From Phylloscopus collybita (Eukaryota > Chordata > Aves > Passeriformes > Phylloscopidae), in contig JAJNNQ010000009.1 in assembly GCA_027886175.1 (NCBI GenBank), forward strand, positions 16,217,501 through 16,281,500: a stretch of DNA of 64,000 bases. The letters are read 5' to 3'. A program made the position numbers and the translations under genes. Shown in pieces: positions 47,990 to 59,572 of the stretch (the first letter of the stretch is position 1; each line of letters opens with the position of its first letter). The notes under the pieces are model-generated. The model was given only the letters and a program-made list of their open reading frames with translations. It was not told the DNA's origin and made no database searches.

Positions 47990-50900
47990 TCCTTTCAATT
48001 GCTAGTAATTCCACAAAGCATGTTTGTCACCTACAAGATCAATAAGATGGGTAGGTGCTAAATATCTCACAAGATCAAGCTTATTTGGCTAGGAAATAAA
48101 CCAATCACTACATGATATTCCCGTTGTTTTTCAAATGTAGGTTCAAAACAAAACCAAAATCATGAGTTCTGCTCAATGAATGGTACTGACTTGTGAAGCT
48201 TTAACAACACTTAATATATGAGTAATCAATACAGTTACACACATTAAATGCATCTCTTAAACTCTTCACGGTGAATTTAATTCATGCACTTTTATTGTTT
48301 GAACATTTTTCAAGATTCTGCTTCATTAATACTGTAGGCTGTTCTGAATGTCAACACTGCACACCTCAGGTCAAGAGTTTTGGAACAGATAAACGAATGA
48401 GCAAATCCAATTTGATTTTTAAAAAGAAATTATTTTTTCCCTAAAGGAGAACAAATGTGGGCTCCTCTCAGAATGACAAAAATTTTCTATATGGATCCAA
48501 GTCCACTTTTACTCTTTTGGAATCTGTGTATTTATACCATTTAAAACAAACATGCTGGTATATTCACATTAACCAATGGTTATTGTTCTCAAGGAGAAGA
48601 AATCCATTGTCAAAGCACTAACAATATATTGTTATACCAAAGTGCAAGTCAGCTTTGAATGCTTAAATGGCCTGATACCATCTGACCACTATGGAATCAG
48701 CCTTTTGTATTAAGCTGACACCAGAGTGTTACTGAACTGTCCTGTTCTATAAAACTTTTTTCATTTCATACCTCTGATTTGCAACAGATAAGACTCCTGC
48801 TTCTGTCTTAACTCAGCCTTCTCGTGTTGGGCTTCAATTAAAATTTTATAATAAACATACCACTTATTTTAAATGCCACAAATACTTCATAAAAAAAACA
48901 GCATTATAATCTGGAACACTGTTCTTCATATTATGCATTTAACAGTGCAATACTGTACATTGCTACAGGTACAGAAACATACACATACTAGAGTAAGTCA
49001 AAATTGAAAGGTAATCCTGAAAGTTGTTCTGTGCAATCAAACCTCAATATATCTCAGCTTATTTTTTTTCCTCATATGGGTTCTGAAAGCAGAATATGTT
49101 TCTGGGTTTGACTTTATTTTTTCACTGGGGGGGGAAGAAAGAGCAAGCAGTAACTTCTGCTTTAAAAACACCACTCTTTACCTATGCCTTAACAAACTGT
49201 ACAATTAGGAAGATCAGAAGAGATAGGTTTACAACAGAAGCTCCTGAAAATTAGAGATTTTACATGAGCCAGTGATCCTTCTTTTGTTACCAGACCAATT
49301 AGATCAGTTTCCTGTAAGCTATTCTTACTGGCTACGCACCTGTGGAACTACCTGAAGAGTGCATAAGTAACCAAAAATAGGACCAAAGAGCATAGGCAGC
49401 ATCTGACCACCCCACTGGTGCCTGACCTCCACTGCAGGGCTGCCTTTTGGATCCCTATACCTTAAAGAAAGACGAGGAACGCAGCAAGGGATGAAATGAG
49501 AGAGTCAATGGAAACCAATGGTCAGGTGCTTCCTATAGAGAACCAAAGCAGACTGGGAGCAGAGACATTACACTGCTGATAGAAATGTAGTTCAGCTGCC
49601 TGTCAAAAGGCTTTTTTTTCCTCTGCCTGTCTCCCTAGATAAAAAGAGCAGTTATCGCATCACAAGTAACACTCTGCTACCGCAGTTCATCTTAAGATGC
49701 AAGGGCCACATCCCATTCATCAGCACACAGAAGCCAGAGAAAACAAACAGGTGACTCTGAAGCTCCTAAATACTCACCCTCACCAGACTAATTTCTAATA
49801 GTCATACAAATTCAATTTTACTCAGTGAGAAAATACTACAGGGCTGCTACAGGTTATTTTACAACCACCTGGTAGCAACGTGACTGAGTGTCCATTCTGC
49901 ATTAATCTCAAGCAACCACAGCTAGAATTGTTCCTTCAGCCAGGAATATTGGATAGGTGATACTTGCACCTGTGACACATAGATGTAAAGGCAGATGTAC
50001 AGCTTCCTGGTGGCCATTGCCACTCATCCTGCATTACCAGGCTTCACTCCAGCCACAACAACCAATATGGTCACTTTAAGATTACTGGCCACTCAACTAG
50101 TTTCAAAAGAACAATTCAGTTCTAATAACCTCTTATTTATTCTTTCAAATGGGATTTTTTATCCATTTTAATGCCTCTTCCTTATTTTTTGTCAGCTCCT
50201 AGATCCCTTTATAGACAAGTTAACCTTAAGGTAATTCTTATTGGAAAGAGCATTTACCATTCCTTTGCCATCTGTTCTAATCTACCAACACATAGGATAT
50301 ATATTATTCAATGCTGTTATTTGCTGGCACAATAATCTCCATAATTTGTAGGAATTTGAGAGACATTCACTCTGGAGACTGAATATTTAAGCATTTCTTA
50401 ATATCAAGTCTTGAGGTACAGACACAACTACTGAATGCCAGTACAAAGCTTTTTTTTTTTTTTCATTCAAACAAATGCACCTTTCTGTCAAATTTCACCA
50501 TTAATAATATTTAGGAATAATTTCCATATTTTCAGAGAAACTTACCTAATTAAGATAAGATAGTTCTGTTTGCCAGCATCAAACTGTGACACGGGTATTT
50601 ATTTGAGAGCTGCCTCATGTATGCTAATGAATGAAATCCCTTTCACCATTTTGTTTTGCTGTTAGATATTTTCAAACAACAGATGCATTTGTAGTCAAAT
50701 ACTTATCCTCAGCTCTTTGATACAAGCTACCCCTCACATAAAGGTTGGCAAACTGACATATCTCCTGCAAATTTAAGATTCTGCTGTCACTTGCAGAAAA
50801 GCGACTGAAAATTATTCCTTTTACACACTTTTCAAAGCAGCTGAATGACATGCAGTGTACTCTCTCCTGCTGTATGGAATCACAGAATTATGAGCATTGC

Positions 50901-52550
50901 AATTAGCCAGAAACAGATATTCATTCTCATATTCCGTTATTCCGTAAGCAGAATAGCGTCTCCCAAACTTTCATTAGCATTATCAGCTGCACATGATGAT
51001 ACACTGTCAAAGTTTAAATCACATTATTCTAGTATGCTTTTTCTTTTTCCCAGTATTCTTTCCTGGTTTGTATTCCTGTACTGGAAAACAAGAGTATTAA
51101 ATCATATAGTAAAAAAAGCTATCAGAAATGTTTTGCCATTTCCAGGGTTTCAGGCAGCAGTGGTCTCAAACAAAAATAAATGTCTTCAACCAAATCTTCG
51201 CTTTCCCAACTGAAAGCAAAGTGATTGCTGGCAATACTTACAGCTTTTGTCCTACCAAGACATGTCACTGCAACTATAGGTGAGGTTTGGCAAACAGTAT
51301 CACACACCCTTATAATGACAAGTTTTACATGCCTACACTAACTTCCCTGTACTTTAATTATCAGAGTCCCCTTCTGGCATCACAACACATGCTGGCATGT
51401 AATTTAAAAATAAATACATCGTCTTTTAAAAGTAAGTATTATTAGACTCAGACACTGCCCCTGCTCTACCAAATTCTGTGCTGAGCCAATAAACTCCCTA
51501 TTGTGCCTTGTATAGTTTTAAGCTTACAGAAAGTAAACTCTTAAACACAGAACCTAAAATACATATCAATCCTAGACGCAGATTTTAGCAGTTTAAAGCT
51601 CTAACAGAAACATCCTCCAAATTATTTGGAATTTCAGTAGAAAATTAAGGACATTTTAGCATTTATATATTTGATATAGGAATTGGTAAATAAAGTATTT
51701 CAAAAGCACTGTGGACATGTAAATAGGGCTGTTGGGATTGAATACATATGATTTGGTTTTCAAACCATCAGAAAGTTCACTAAAAGAAAAGACACGGAAA
51801 AAAGTTTGAAAGCAGCAGCTTAGAATTCTATGCTTACCCCTTATTCCATTTTTACCCCTAACACTTCCCCAAATTTAATTCCATTTCTCCAAATAAATTC
51901 TCTAGTTTTCAAAACTGTCTAGCTGGAGTACTCACAGTGATGTTCTCAACAGGCTTTTCGTTTGTTTGTGGTTTGTGTTGTGGGTTTTTTTGAAGTGTCT
52001 TCCATTCCTCTTTCCTCATTTCTGCTCTGAAACTCTTGCTGATCTGGATCCAACACTTGTGGAGCATTGGTTTTGCTTTCCAGTCTGAGCAAGTTAAGTG
52101 AAGTCTCCCTCTAGAAACCTCTTTGTAGCTCAGCACAGCACATCAAAACTGGAGCTGGAATCCACCACTACTTTTATGCTGCTGAGCTTATAATAAAAAT
52201 TTCAGAGAACAAAAGTAATGCATGTAGAAACTTTAGGCCCTGTCAGAAGATGGCTTACTACCTTGTTCTGAAGCAAAACTGCACAGAGAAAACTGCACAA
52301 CTCACTGAAACCTCTGCAATAAAATGCATTTATATGTTCAAGCACTTAATACTAACAACGTGTGTAGTAAACCCTTCCACAAATTTTCCTTAATTTCATG
52401 CACATCCCAATGTACCTTACAAATGGAAGGGCAGTGGTTTTAATAGGCAAGAACTCAGCCAGGAATCCCTATCACCAATTTTTTCCAGTGTGTAAGCTAA
52501 GGCACTTCTAGGAAAACATAAAAGCACAATTTTGGATGACTACATGTTTA
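47990..52550. other. Non-coding region with no recognised gene
   Basis: AT-rich sequence with no recognisable gene or element. Poly-T (14) occurs at 50,450-50,463. The block 50.1-50.6 kb is complex and could be conserved but shows nothing specific. The open frame at 50,845-51,213 (+, 122 codons) has no identifiable domain and I reject it as a gene. Confidence 0.55.
50450..50463 (+). repeat. Poly-T run (14)
   Basis: Uninterrupted T14. If it were the tail of a minus-strand retrotransposed copy, the body would lie to its right. I do not recognise one there. Confidence 0.9.
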
Positions 52551-52559
52551 TATAGAAAC

Positions 52560-52778
52560 CACAATTCAACTCCCCTGCAATGAGCAGAGACGTCTTGAAC
52601 TAGAGTAGGTTGTTCAGAGCCCCATCCAACCTGACCTGGAATATTTCCAGACTTGGGATAATCCCCCTCAGCAAACTGTTCCAAGTGTTTTGCCACCCTC
52701 ATTGTAAAATATACCTTCCTTACATTTAATCTACCCTCTTTTAATCTAAAATCATTACCTCCTGCCCTTTTGCAGGGA
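52560..52778 (-). mobile_element. CR1 non-LTR retrotransposon, 5'-truncated, minus strand
   Basis: Read on the minus strand, the segment runs from the end of ORF2 to the 3' untranslated tail of a CR1 element. Diagnostic stretches are 'gattaaaagagggtagattt', an 'aatgagggtggcaaaacac' segment, then 'aggtcaggttggatggggct' and 'ctgctcattgcaggggagtt'. The last phrase is typical of the CR1 3' end just before its short tail repeats. About 220 bases remain, so it is heavily 5'-truncated, which is usual for CR1. Its terminal repeats are not clear, and the reading frame is broken. It belongs to a different 3'-end type from the copy at 56.6 kb, judging by the tail. Confidence 0.85.
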
Positions 52779-53399
52779 AGATGAGGGAAGCTGGGAGGAC
52801 AGCAGCCTCCTCTGTGGTAGACAGGAATAAAAGAGGAAGGACAGAGCAAATCCATTCAGCCTCTGAGTTTATTCCTCTCTGCTTCAGTTTCAGTTTACCC
52901 TATGTGATTTGTGAGATGGGTCAGGAGGGAGAAATAACATAAGGAAACAGACAAACAAGAGGACCACAAGAACTGAGCCTCCCCCCAGCCAAACTGGGAT
53001 ATATCCCTGCTCTGGGGGCTTGGCATTATCTCATCTGCAGCCCAGTTCATCTGACTCCTAGCAACACCATCACTGACAGCTCTTTATGGTAAAGAGGATG
53101 AAAGTGAAAGGAATGGATATTTTAACTGGTGGGCCCCATTTGCCTCTGCATCAGGAGTACTTGTCTAAAGTGCAGCAAATTCCACGTAGAAGGAAGAATA
53201 CACACAAGCCACACCAACTGCATAGTCAAAAGGAGTCCTTCTACCTCTGATTTTGCAGCCTACTCACAAGACTAAGCACAAAAATCCTGCTAAGGAACAT
53301 CCTGTGGATTTGCACAATCTCTAGGGACAGCATATCCACAGACCAATGAGCAGGTTAAGTTCGTCCATATGTAAGTTTTTTTTCCCCACTATGGTGGAA

Positions 53400-53475
53400 A
53401 ATAGATATATTTTCTATATAGAAATATTATAGAAATATGTATTTTCTATATAGTATCCACACTATAGATACCAGT
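53400..53475. repeat. AT-rich direct and inverted repeat cluster
   Basis: The 12-base string ttttctatatag occurs twice (starting near 53,411 and 53,443), with tatagaaatat repeated in between, and the whole is rich in self-complementary TATA steps. It is low-complexity DNA likely to form alternative structures. No element family is recognised. Confidence 0.75.
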
Positions 53476-54479
53476 CTCAATTTAATATGTAAACCAGATA
53501 TCATTTGAAACTTCATTAGTGTCATTCAACCCATGCCACTGATAGAGCCACTTTCACCATGATTACTCCCCTGAAAACCCAGCACACAACAGAACACCCA
53601 GCAGGAACACCCAGCCAGGAATGTGTGCAACAAAAGGAGCTCTGCACTCTCTGGGAAGATCTTGAGCCCAACAGGTTTCCAGTGCCATCCATCCTACTGC
53701 AAGAACTCCTCAAAGATGTCTGTGTACACCATGTACCCTTCTCTCCAGCTAAGCAGCAATTATAACAGTCAAGGAAATTAAGGGCTTTGCCTTCATTGCT
53801 TGAGGTGCAAAATACACACAGTATATGTGCTAACTCCACCTATTTTATATATATTAAATTTTACTTGAAATGGATACATCTCAGAATAAAACCATACCAG
53901 CAGTGAGCACATGGATTCAGGAACAGGCTTCTGTTTCTGATGTCCTGCACAAGACATTGCCCTTTAAAACAGCAATAATTACACGTTTTCTCTCCTTGAC
54001 AACTGCAATATAAAAAAGAAAACTATTAACACACTGACAAGTCAAATTGTACAGTGATGAATAAATATCTAGATAAATATGTTGATTCCAGTAGGATGCT
54101 TCCCTCCTCTCACCACTCTGAGATGATGAAGAAAAAAGGTAAGTAAGGAATCTCCCCAGGCTCTTCTTGTACCATACTTCCTATGGCTTCTACCATTAAT
54201 CTCTGCTCAAAACTAAGTGCTTCCAGCTTTTTCTTTCTCTCTCTTGGAATTTTTTTCCACAGATCTAGTTACCTCTAAGACATATTTTCATTTCTGCCAC
54301 ACAGCTATTTTGAAGCACACATTTACACCTAAAACTTCTGGTTTACACAATTATCAACAGAGACAGCACAGTTCCTGCAGTAATATACCAATTAAATATA
54401 AACAACAGACAAAACAACATTTGTACACCCTCTATTTCCTTCTCACATATGGTATCACTGTGTATTTCACACACAAAAT

Positions 54480-54533
54480 TTTCCACATAAAGCCTACTTT
54501 CCACAAAAAGCCTGCTTTCCACATAAAGCCTAC
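54480..54533 (+). repeat. 18-bp minisatellite, 3 copies
   Basis: The unit tttccacataaagcctac occurs at 54480-54497, 54498-54515 (two mismatches) and 54516-54533 (identical to the first). Copies are adjacent without spacers, so it is not a CRISPR array. The period is a multiple of three, so both strands show six-residue protein periodicity in open frames; this is a consequence and not evidence of coding. Confidence 0.95.
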
Positions 54534-54978
54534 TCACCCTTCCAGAAAAAGATTGCTTATTTCACAAAATGCTCTCTAAATTACTTCATGTTTCAGCTAT
54601 TAACAAAATCAGCAGAAATGCTCTTCCAGACTGAATGATCAGAATATAGCATGTAGTAGAGGTCAATAAAAAGTCAGCACACAGTTACAATTTAGGGTTA
54701 AAAAAGAACAAATATGGAAAAACCTTACTGCCATGGACGGCTGGGTACCTGCGGATCTGGAAGAAAGTGACAGTCCTCTAAAACCTTCAAGTTTAAAAAT
54801 TCCATCTTGCATCTATTTTAATGCTTTCCATACAAAACAGTACTGAACATTAGGCTTTTGTGTCTGTTAAAAAGCTCTCACCCATATGGCAGCCACACTA
54901 TATCACTGAAAATATATGGGCTCATGAGTTAATTATCAACTCTACTTGATAACTAATGATATACCAGACTCCCTGATT

Positions 54979-55043
54979 TATGCATGCATGCACACATCTA
55001 TATACACACATACCTATGTGTACCCCTGTATGCATACATGTAT
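54979..55043. repeat. Alternating purine-pyrimidine blocks (TG/CA/TA rich)
   Basis: Four blocks of strict purine-pyrimidine alternation lie in 65 bases: 54,979-54,997 (19 bases, with ATGCATGC), 54,999-55,013, 55,015-55,023 and 55,027-55,043. Such DNA is a candidate for Z-form under supercoiling. It is a degenerate microsatellite. Confidence 0.8.
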
Positions 55044-56599
55044 TGTTGCAGATGTAAAGAAATATGCATGGAAATACCCACTGAAATCTCCACTCTAGGT
55101 CTCATTAAAATGTCTTGAAATATTTAGCCATTACAGGCTCAGATATCTATCACTTCAAACTGCATATTTACACATTAAATAGTACAATTACAAATGGTTT
55201 ATTAAATAATTGTTCATCAGTAAATCTTTAACCAGGAGACTTCTGAAATTATAACTATTTTAAGCCAACCAACGGACAAGGATGAAATCTGTGGTTTATG
55301 AGTACTGCAGAGCAGCTCAAGGCTGCTCTGAAAATATGACACATTTCATGCTTCTTACTGAAATACTTTTTGTTCATATTCAATGCAGCAAGTCCAATGC
55401 TCAGATTAATTTGGTTTTTGTCAATTTAGGCTATCTTATGCACTGTTGTTATTTATGATTTCATCTATTTATTGAATAAATAAACTCAAGTTCTGCGAAG
55501 CTCATATCAGAAATCACTGAGGTTTTAATGAAGCACACTTTGAAAATATATACTCTTTTGTCTGAAACAAAATTTAAAAGCCTAAAGGCAGGAGCTATAG
55601 AACATACTGCTTCTCTATTTTCAGGAACTATTTCTGGATTTTCAAAAATCCGTATCCATTTTCTGTGGTTTTCATGCACACAGTCGCTTAAAATAATCCA
55701 AATGAAACAATCCTTCTTGATAACACGTTACTGGTACACAGAAGCTTTACTCAGTTTCCATTTTAGAAACCACAGTACCACGTTTATATTTTCTCTTCCT
55801 GAATCAACTTAAGACTCAAGACTCATAAAAACCTGACTTCTTAATTTATTCTTTAGCTCAAAGAAAAAAAGCTGGTGGTAAAATAATTAATAGTTGTTAT
55901 ATCTGATCCACTATAAAAAGCTTGAATTCATGAGCACATTAGATTTGAACATACCAAAAATATTATCTGAATCATACCTCTTCCCAAATGCTGTAATAGG
56001 ACAGTGCACAACTGTTTTAAAACTTACAAGTTTAAAATAGTGTACCAAAACTGGCAGTAGAAGCTCCAATGTGAGTGGCCCATCTGGAAAGCAGGTTGGG
56101 TGAACAGAGGCTGTGCTGTGACAGCCACCTTCTCTTGAAGAAGCACCACCTTGTACCATCTGAGATCAAACACTTCATTTTGGCTGTTCTTCTGTATTTA
56201 CAAGAAAACGAGCTCCTCCACATTTATCCTGCTATAGAACTCACCTTAGATTTCTTCATAAATGCAGTAATAACAACTGTGCAAGTTACAAGGCAAGTAA
56301 ATGGTGACCAAGCCTTGACAGGAAAGGTTTCATCATGACAAAGGAAAGACAACTGCCTCTCCAAAAAATGTTTCTCCTTCAGTGCAACCAGATTTAGAAG
56401 AACCAGTAGGAATGGGAAGACATTGGCTTCAAAGGGAAATAACTTCCTTTGTGTGAAGAAGCTGCCTAATCACTTAGGGTTTATTTAGAACTCTAAATAA
56501 AAAGCAGCATGGAAATTGCAGCATAAGGCATATAATAATACAAGAACCAAGTTGTTACCTATTACTTTTAACATTAATTATGAAGCAATGGCTTTCACG

Positions 56600-57480
56600 G
56601 TATTGTTAAGGCTGGAAAAGACCATGAGGAAAGGTTAAGGTTGGAAAATATTATTGAGCCAGGTAGCCCAGCACCACTGTGTTCACCCCTATACAATATC
56701 CCCAAGTGCCACATATCCACATACCTTTAGAACACTTCCAGAAACAGTGAATCCATCACTTCCCTGGACATCCTGTTCCAATGCCTGACCACCCTTTCAG
56801 TGAAGAGATTTTTTCTAATATCCAATCTTGGCCCCCTCCGGTGCAACTTCAGGGGTTTTCTTCTTCTCCTAATTCTTGTTATCTGGGAGAAAAGACTGAC
56901 CATCTCCTCACTACCATCTCGTTTCAGGTCATCAGAGAGAGCAATAAGGTCCCTCCTGAACCTCCTTTTCTCCAGGCTCAACAATGCCAGCTGCTCCTTG
57001 TAGGACTTGCACTCCAGGCCTTTCGCCAGCTTTGTTGCCTTCCTCTGGAGTCACTCAATGTCTTTCTTGCTGTGAGGGGCCCAGAACTGAACAGGATTTG
57101 AGGTATGGTCTCACCAGTGCTGAGTACACAGGGACGGTCACCAGACAAAACAAGAATTGTTTTAAGAACAAACTTGAATGAACTCGCCCCCACTCTCTGG
57201 GCCCAGCCATCCAGCCAGGTTTTTTTTTTTTACCAGCAAATAGTGCACCCATCTAAGCCATAAGCAGCTAATTTCCCCAGGAGAATGCAGTGGAAAATTA
57301 GGTTAAGGCTTTACTGAAGTCCAGCCTAGACAACATCCACAGCCTTTCCCTTACCCATTAAGTGGGTCACCCTGTAACAGAGGGAGACCAGCTTGGTCAA
57401 GCAGAACTTGTCTTTCATGAACTCATGCTGGCCAGGCCTGATCCTGGGGCTGTCCTCCAGGTGTTGAGTGACAGTACTTA
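56600..57480 (-). mobile_element. CR1 non-LTR retrotransposon, 5'-truncated with internal deletion, minus strand
   Basis: The copy reads from 57,480 down to about 56,600. Its 5' part (57,480-57,190) corresponds to the fingers/palm of CR1 reverse transcriptase: a 'KGKAVDVV' segment precedes the motif A area, which is broken here by a stop and probable frameshift around 57,330. A 'KLAAYGLDGCT' segment follows, then 'GWLGPES'. At about 57,150-57,190 it jumps to the C-terminal part of ORF2 ('VYSALVRPYLKSC'), so the catalytic motif C region and several hundred bases are missing. The remainder (56,984-56,727) is the ORF2 C-terminus. The 3' end, with 'ggttggaaaagacc'-type sequence in reverse, lies at about 56,600-56,660. 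A run of 12 T at 57,220-57,231 is an expansion inside it. It is dead. Confidence 0.92.
56727..56984 (-). pseudogene. CR1 ORF2 C-terminal fragment
   Basis: An 86-codon open frame, the longest intact piece of CR1 ORF2 in the window. It begins within 'SLEKRRFRRDLIAL' and continues through 'DIRKNLFTERVVRHWNRM' to 'REVMDSLFLEVF', the characteristic end of the CR1 ORF2 protein beyond the reverse transcriptase core. It starts without an ATG and is only a remnant of a protein that supplied endonuclease and reverse transcriptase for target-primed reverse transcription. The frame survives by chance. Upstream sequence in the same element is frameshifted, so no functional product is expected. Confidence 0.9.
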
Positions 57481-59386
57481 CCATACAAAGTGAGCAAGAT
57501 ACATATCATGAAAATAAATTGCAAAAAAACCCCATATGAAGAATGTAGCTGTAATGTTATGGCTAGGAACAGCGTTCTGGTTGAAAGGTAAAAAAGTTAT
57601 TTTGAGGTGGGCAAGAAAAGGGAGGCATAGCTCATAGAAATCAGCTGCTGCAGAATGTCTAAATGGAGGAATTATCAATCCAGATCATGATGTGGCAGTT
57701 TCTAATGAGAAAGGCAGGATGCAAAAATAACATCTCAGTACAACTATTAAGCTGGAATAGATGCTGTTTACTGTATTAATGTTGCCTTTACGGGTGTAAA
57801 AAAAACAAAACCAGAATTGTAATAGGCCATCGTGCTCCCATCTTTTCAATTACAGGGATAGAACAATCTCAGATTCCAAAGCTAACTACAAATCAAAATT
57901 GTGTTACGCTATCTACTGAGACACAAATGGAAAATAAATACTGTTAACTGTCACTTTCCATTAGGTAACAGAAATTCAATTACATTTCAAACAAGCCTCC
58001 ATGTCAACAGAATAAATCTGTTTCATAAATGAGCAGGTAACCATTTTTTATTCTAACTTCCCAAAGGGAAAAGATCAATTTTAATCACAATTGTTCATTT
58101 TTTCCCATATTAATGTTTTGAAGCAAACTACATCATCTGACTTAATAAATACCACTGTATAGCACTAAGGTTTAGAAAAAAGGAGCGAGAAACAGTGTTA
58201 TGAAGAACTATTAAATTCATCTGCTGAGACATTGTGCTGTTTTGGCAGTGAAGACTCATGCTGCACAACTGACTACCAGCTTTCCTAGCCTTCTGATTGC
58301 ATCAGAAGTTCAGAAACCCAAGTAAGCATCACTAACTGCTTCAACAAGCAAGAGTTTGTAATCATGTACCAGCCACCATAAAAAGCAAGGCGCTTTATCA
58401 GGGTGATTACACTTCAAGAAATTGAGGCAAGTAGTAAAGAAGCTCTTTGGAAAGAAAGGGCCCCATTCTCCTCTCAGATATGAACAAAAATATATCTTGG
58501 TGGGATGAATTTCTTCAGAAATACAGGCCTTTTGTGGATTCAAGAGTACCTTCTCATCTGAGACACCACCAGGGTGGGGACAGGAAAATGAAGAAATCTG
58601 AAACTGGCACCTATATTTAAAATTCCTTTGTAAATCCTTACACTAGATCTTGGAAATATCCCATTTTACTTGCATGAGAGCCCTAGCTTGTCAGAAGCCT
58701 GCCCTGAAGCACAGCAGGAGGCAGATTCGTCATCGACATCTTGAGCACCAGACCTCCCCTCTTTTCTAAACACAAGAGGCTAAAAAAACTGGCTTGATAT
58801 AAAGAGCAAGATCACTATGACTTCAAATTCACATCTTGTCCTCCTCATCTAGACAGGAAGAATGAAGCCTTCATTGCTTGATGTGGGAAAATACTGGCCC
58901 TGCACTCCCCCTTTGATTGGGAAGGGAAGCCAGAACTGCAATTCAAATGTGTTTGGCAGCCATGGGTGCCCACAAACAGTATCAGTTTCAACAGAGACAA
59001 TGAACATCCTCAGCTACAGACTGCCAACTGGCTAAGTGTCACATTAGGTTAAAGAGAGAACAAAAATACTCTCAATGCCATAAACTTATTTCTTTCTATG
59101 AAAACCCATAGTGGAGCTCATAGAAGTCACAAAATATATGTTTCTTGTAACACAGTGGAACTAGTTCAGGAAGTAAGATTTAGCCATTAAGCAGCAGTGG
59201 TCAAAATGTAATTAACTTGGATCCCTCTCAGAGTCATCACATCAACAGACAGTGCATTAAATTTGAAGTATGAGAGAGGCTTTTTTTCCTAAATGAGAAA
59301 ATTAGGTAAAGCCTAAAGCGGAGAGTTAGGAAACTAAAATCCATAGAAATCTACTAAAAGGTATCCTACCAGAGTCACAGGACATT

Positions 59387-59458
59387 TTTATATATTATAT
59401 GCATTTTTGAATATATATTTATACATATATATGTATATATATATATATTTATATATAA
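59387..59458. repeat. TA-rich microsatellite
   Basis: About 70 bases consist almost only of A and T, with (TA)n tracts of up to about nine units. Two tyrosine-isoleucine-rich minus-strand open frames over it are artefacts. AT microsatellites of this kind are structurally unstable and often length-polymorphic. Confidence 0.92.
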
Positions 59459-59510
59459 AGTAAAAAGTCAAGAACAAAATAGTATGGCTAAATAATAAAG
59501 CACTGAAATA

Positions 59511-59572
59511 TAACCAAACCAAACCACAACAACAACAAACCACCAAAAACAAACAAAGAAAAAACCCACTAA
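59511..59572 (+). repeat. A/C-rich low-complexity stretch (AAC/AAAC units)
   Basis: Imperfect aac and aaac units, including acaacaacaac, continue for about 60 bases with almost no G or T. Simple sequence of unknown origin, and no element body was recognised next to it. Confidence 0.75.

Larger units (their letters stand above)
52780..56590. other. Non-coding region with no recognised gene
   Basis: Between two minus-strand CR1 copies. Visible structures are an AT-rich direct and inverted repeat cluster at 53.40-53.48 kb, an 18-bp tandem repeat at 54.48-54.53 kb, alternating purine-pyrimidine blocks at 54.98-55.04 kb and a 9-base-stem hairpin at 55.31 kb. No gene is recognised. The open frame at 54,217-54,579 is open partly because of the 18-bp repeat. 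Confidence 0.55.

Noticed and set aside
50870..50890. 'ggaatcacagaattatgagc' resembles the CR1 tail repeat (atcacagaat)
   Set aside because: Only about ten bases match and no CR1 body is adjacent on either side.
54480..54533. CRISPR-like short repeat array
   Set aside because: Units are directly adjacent with no spacers, and the setting is a vertebrate genome.
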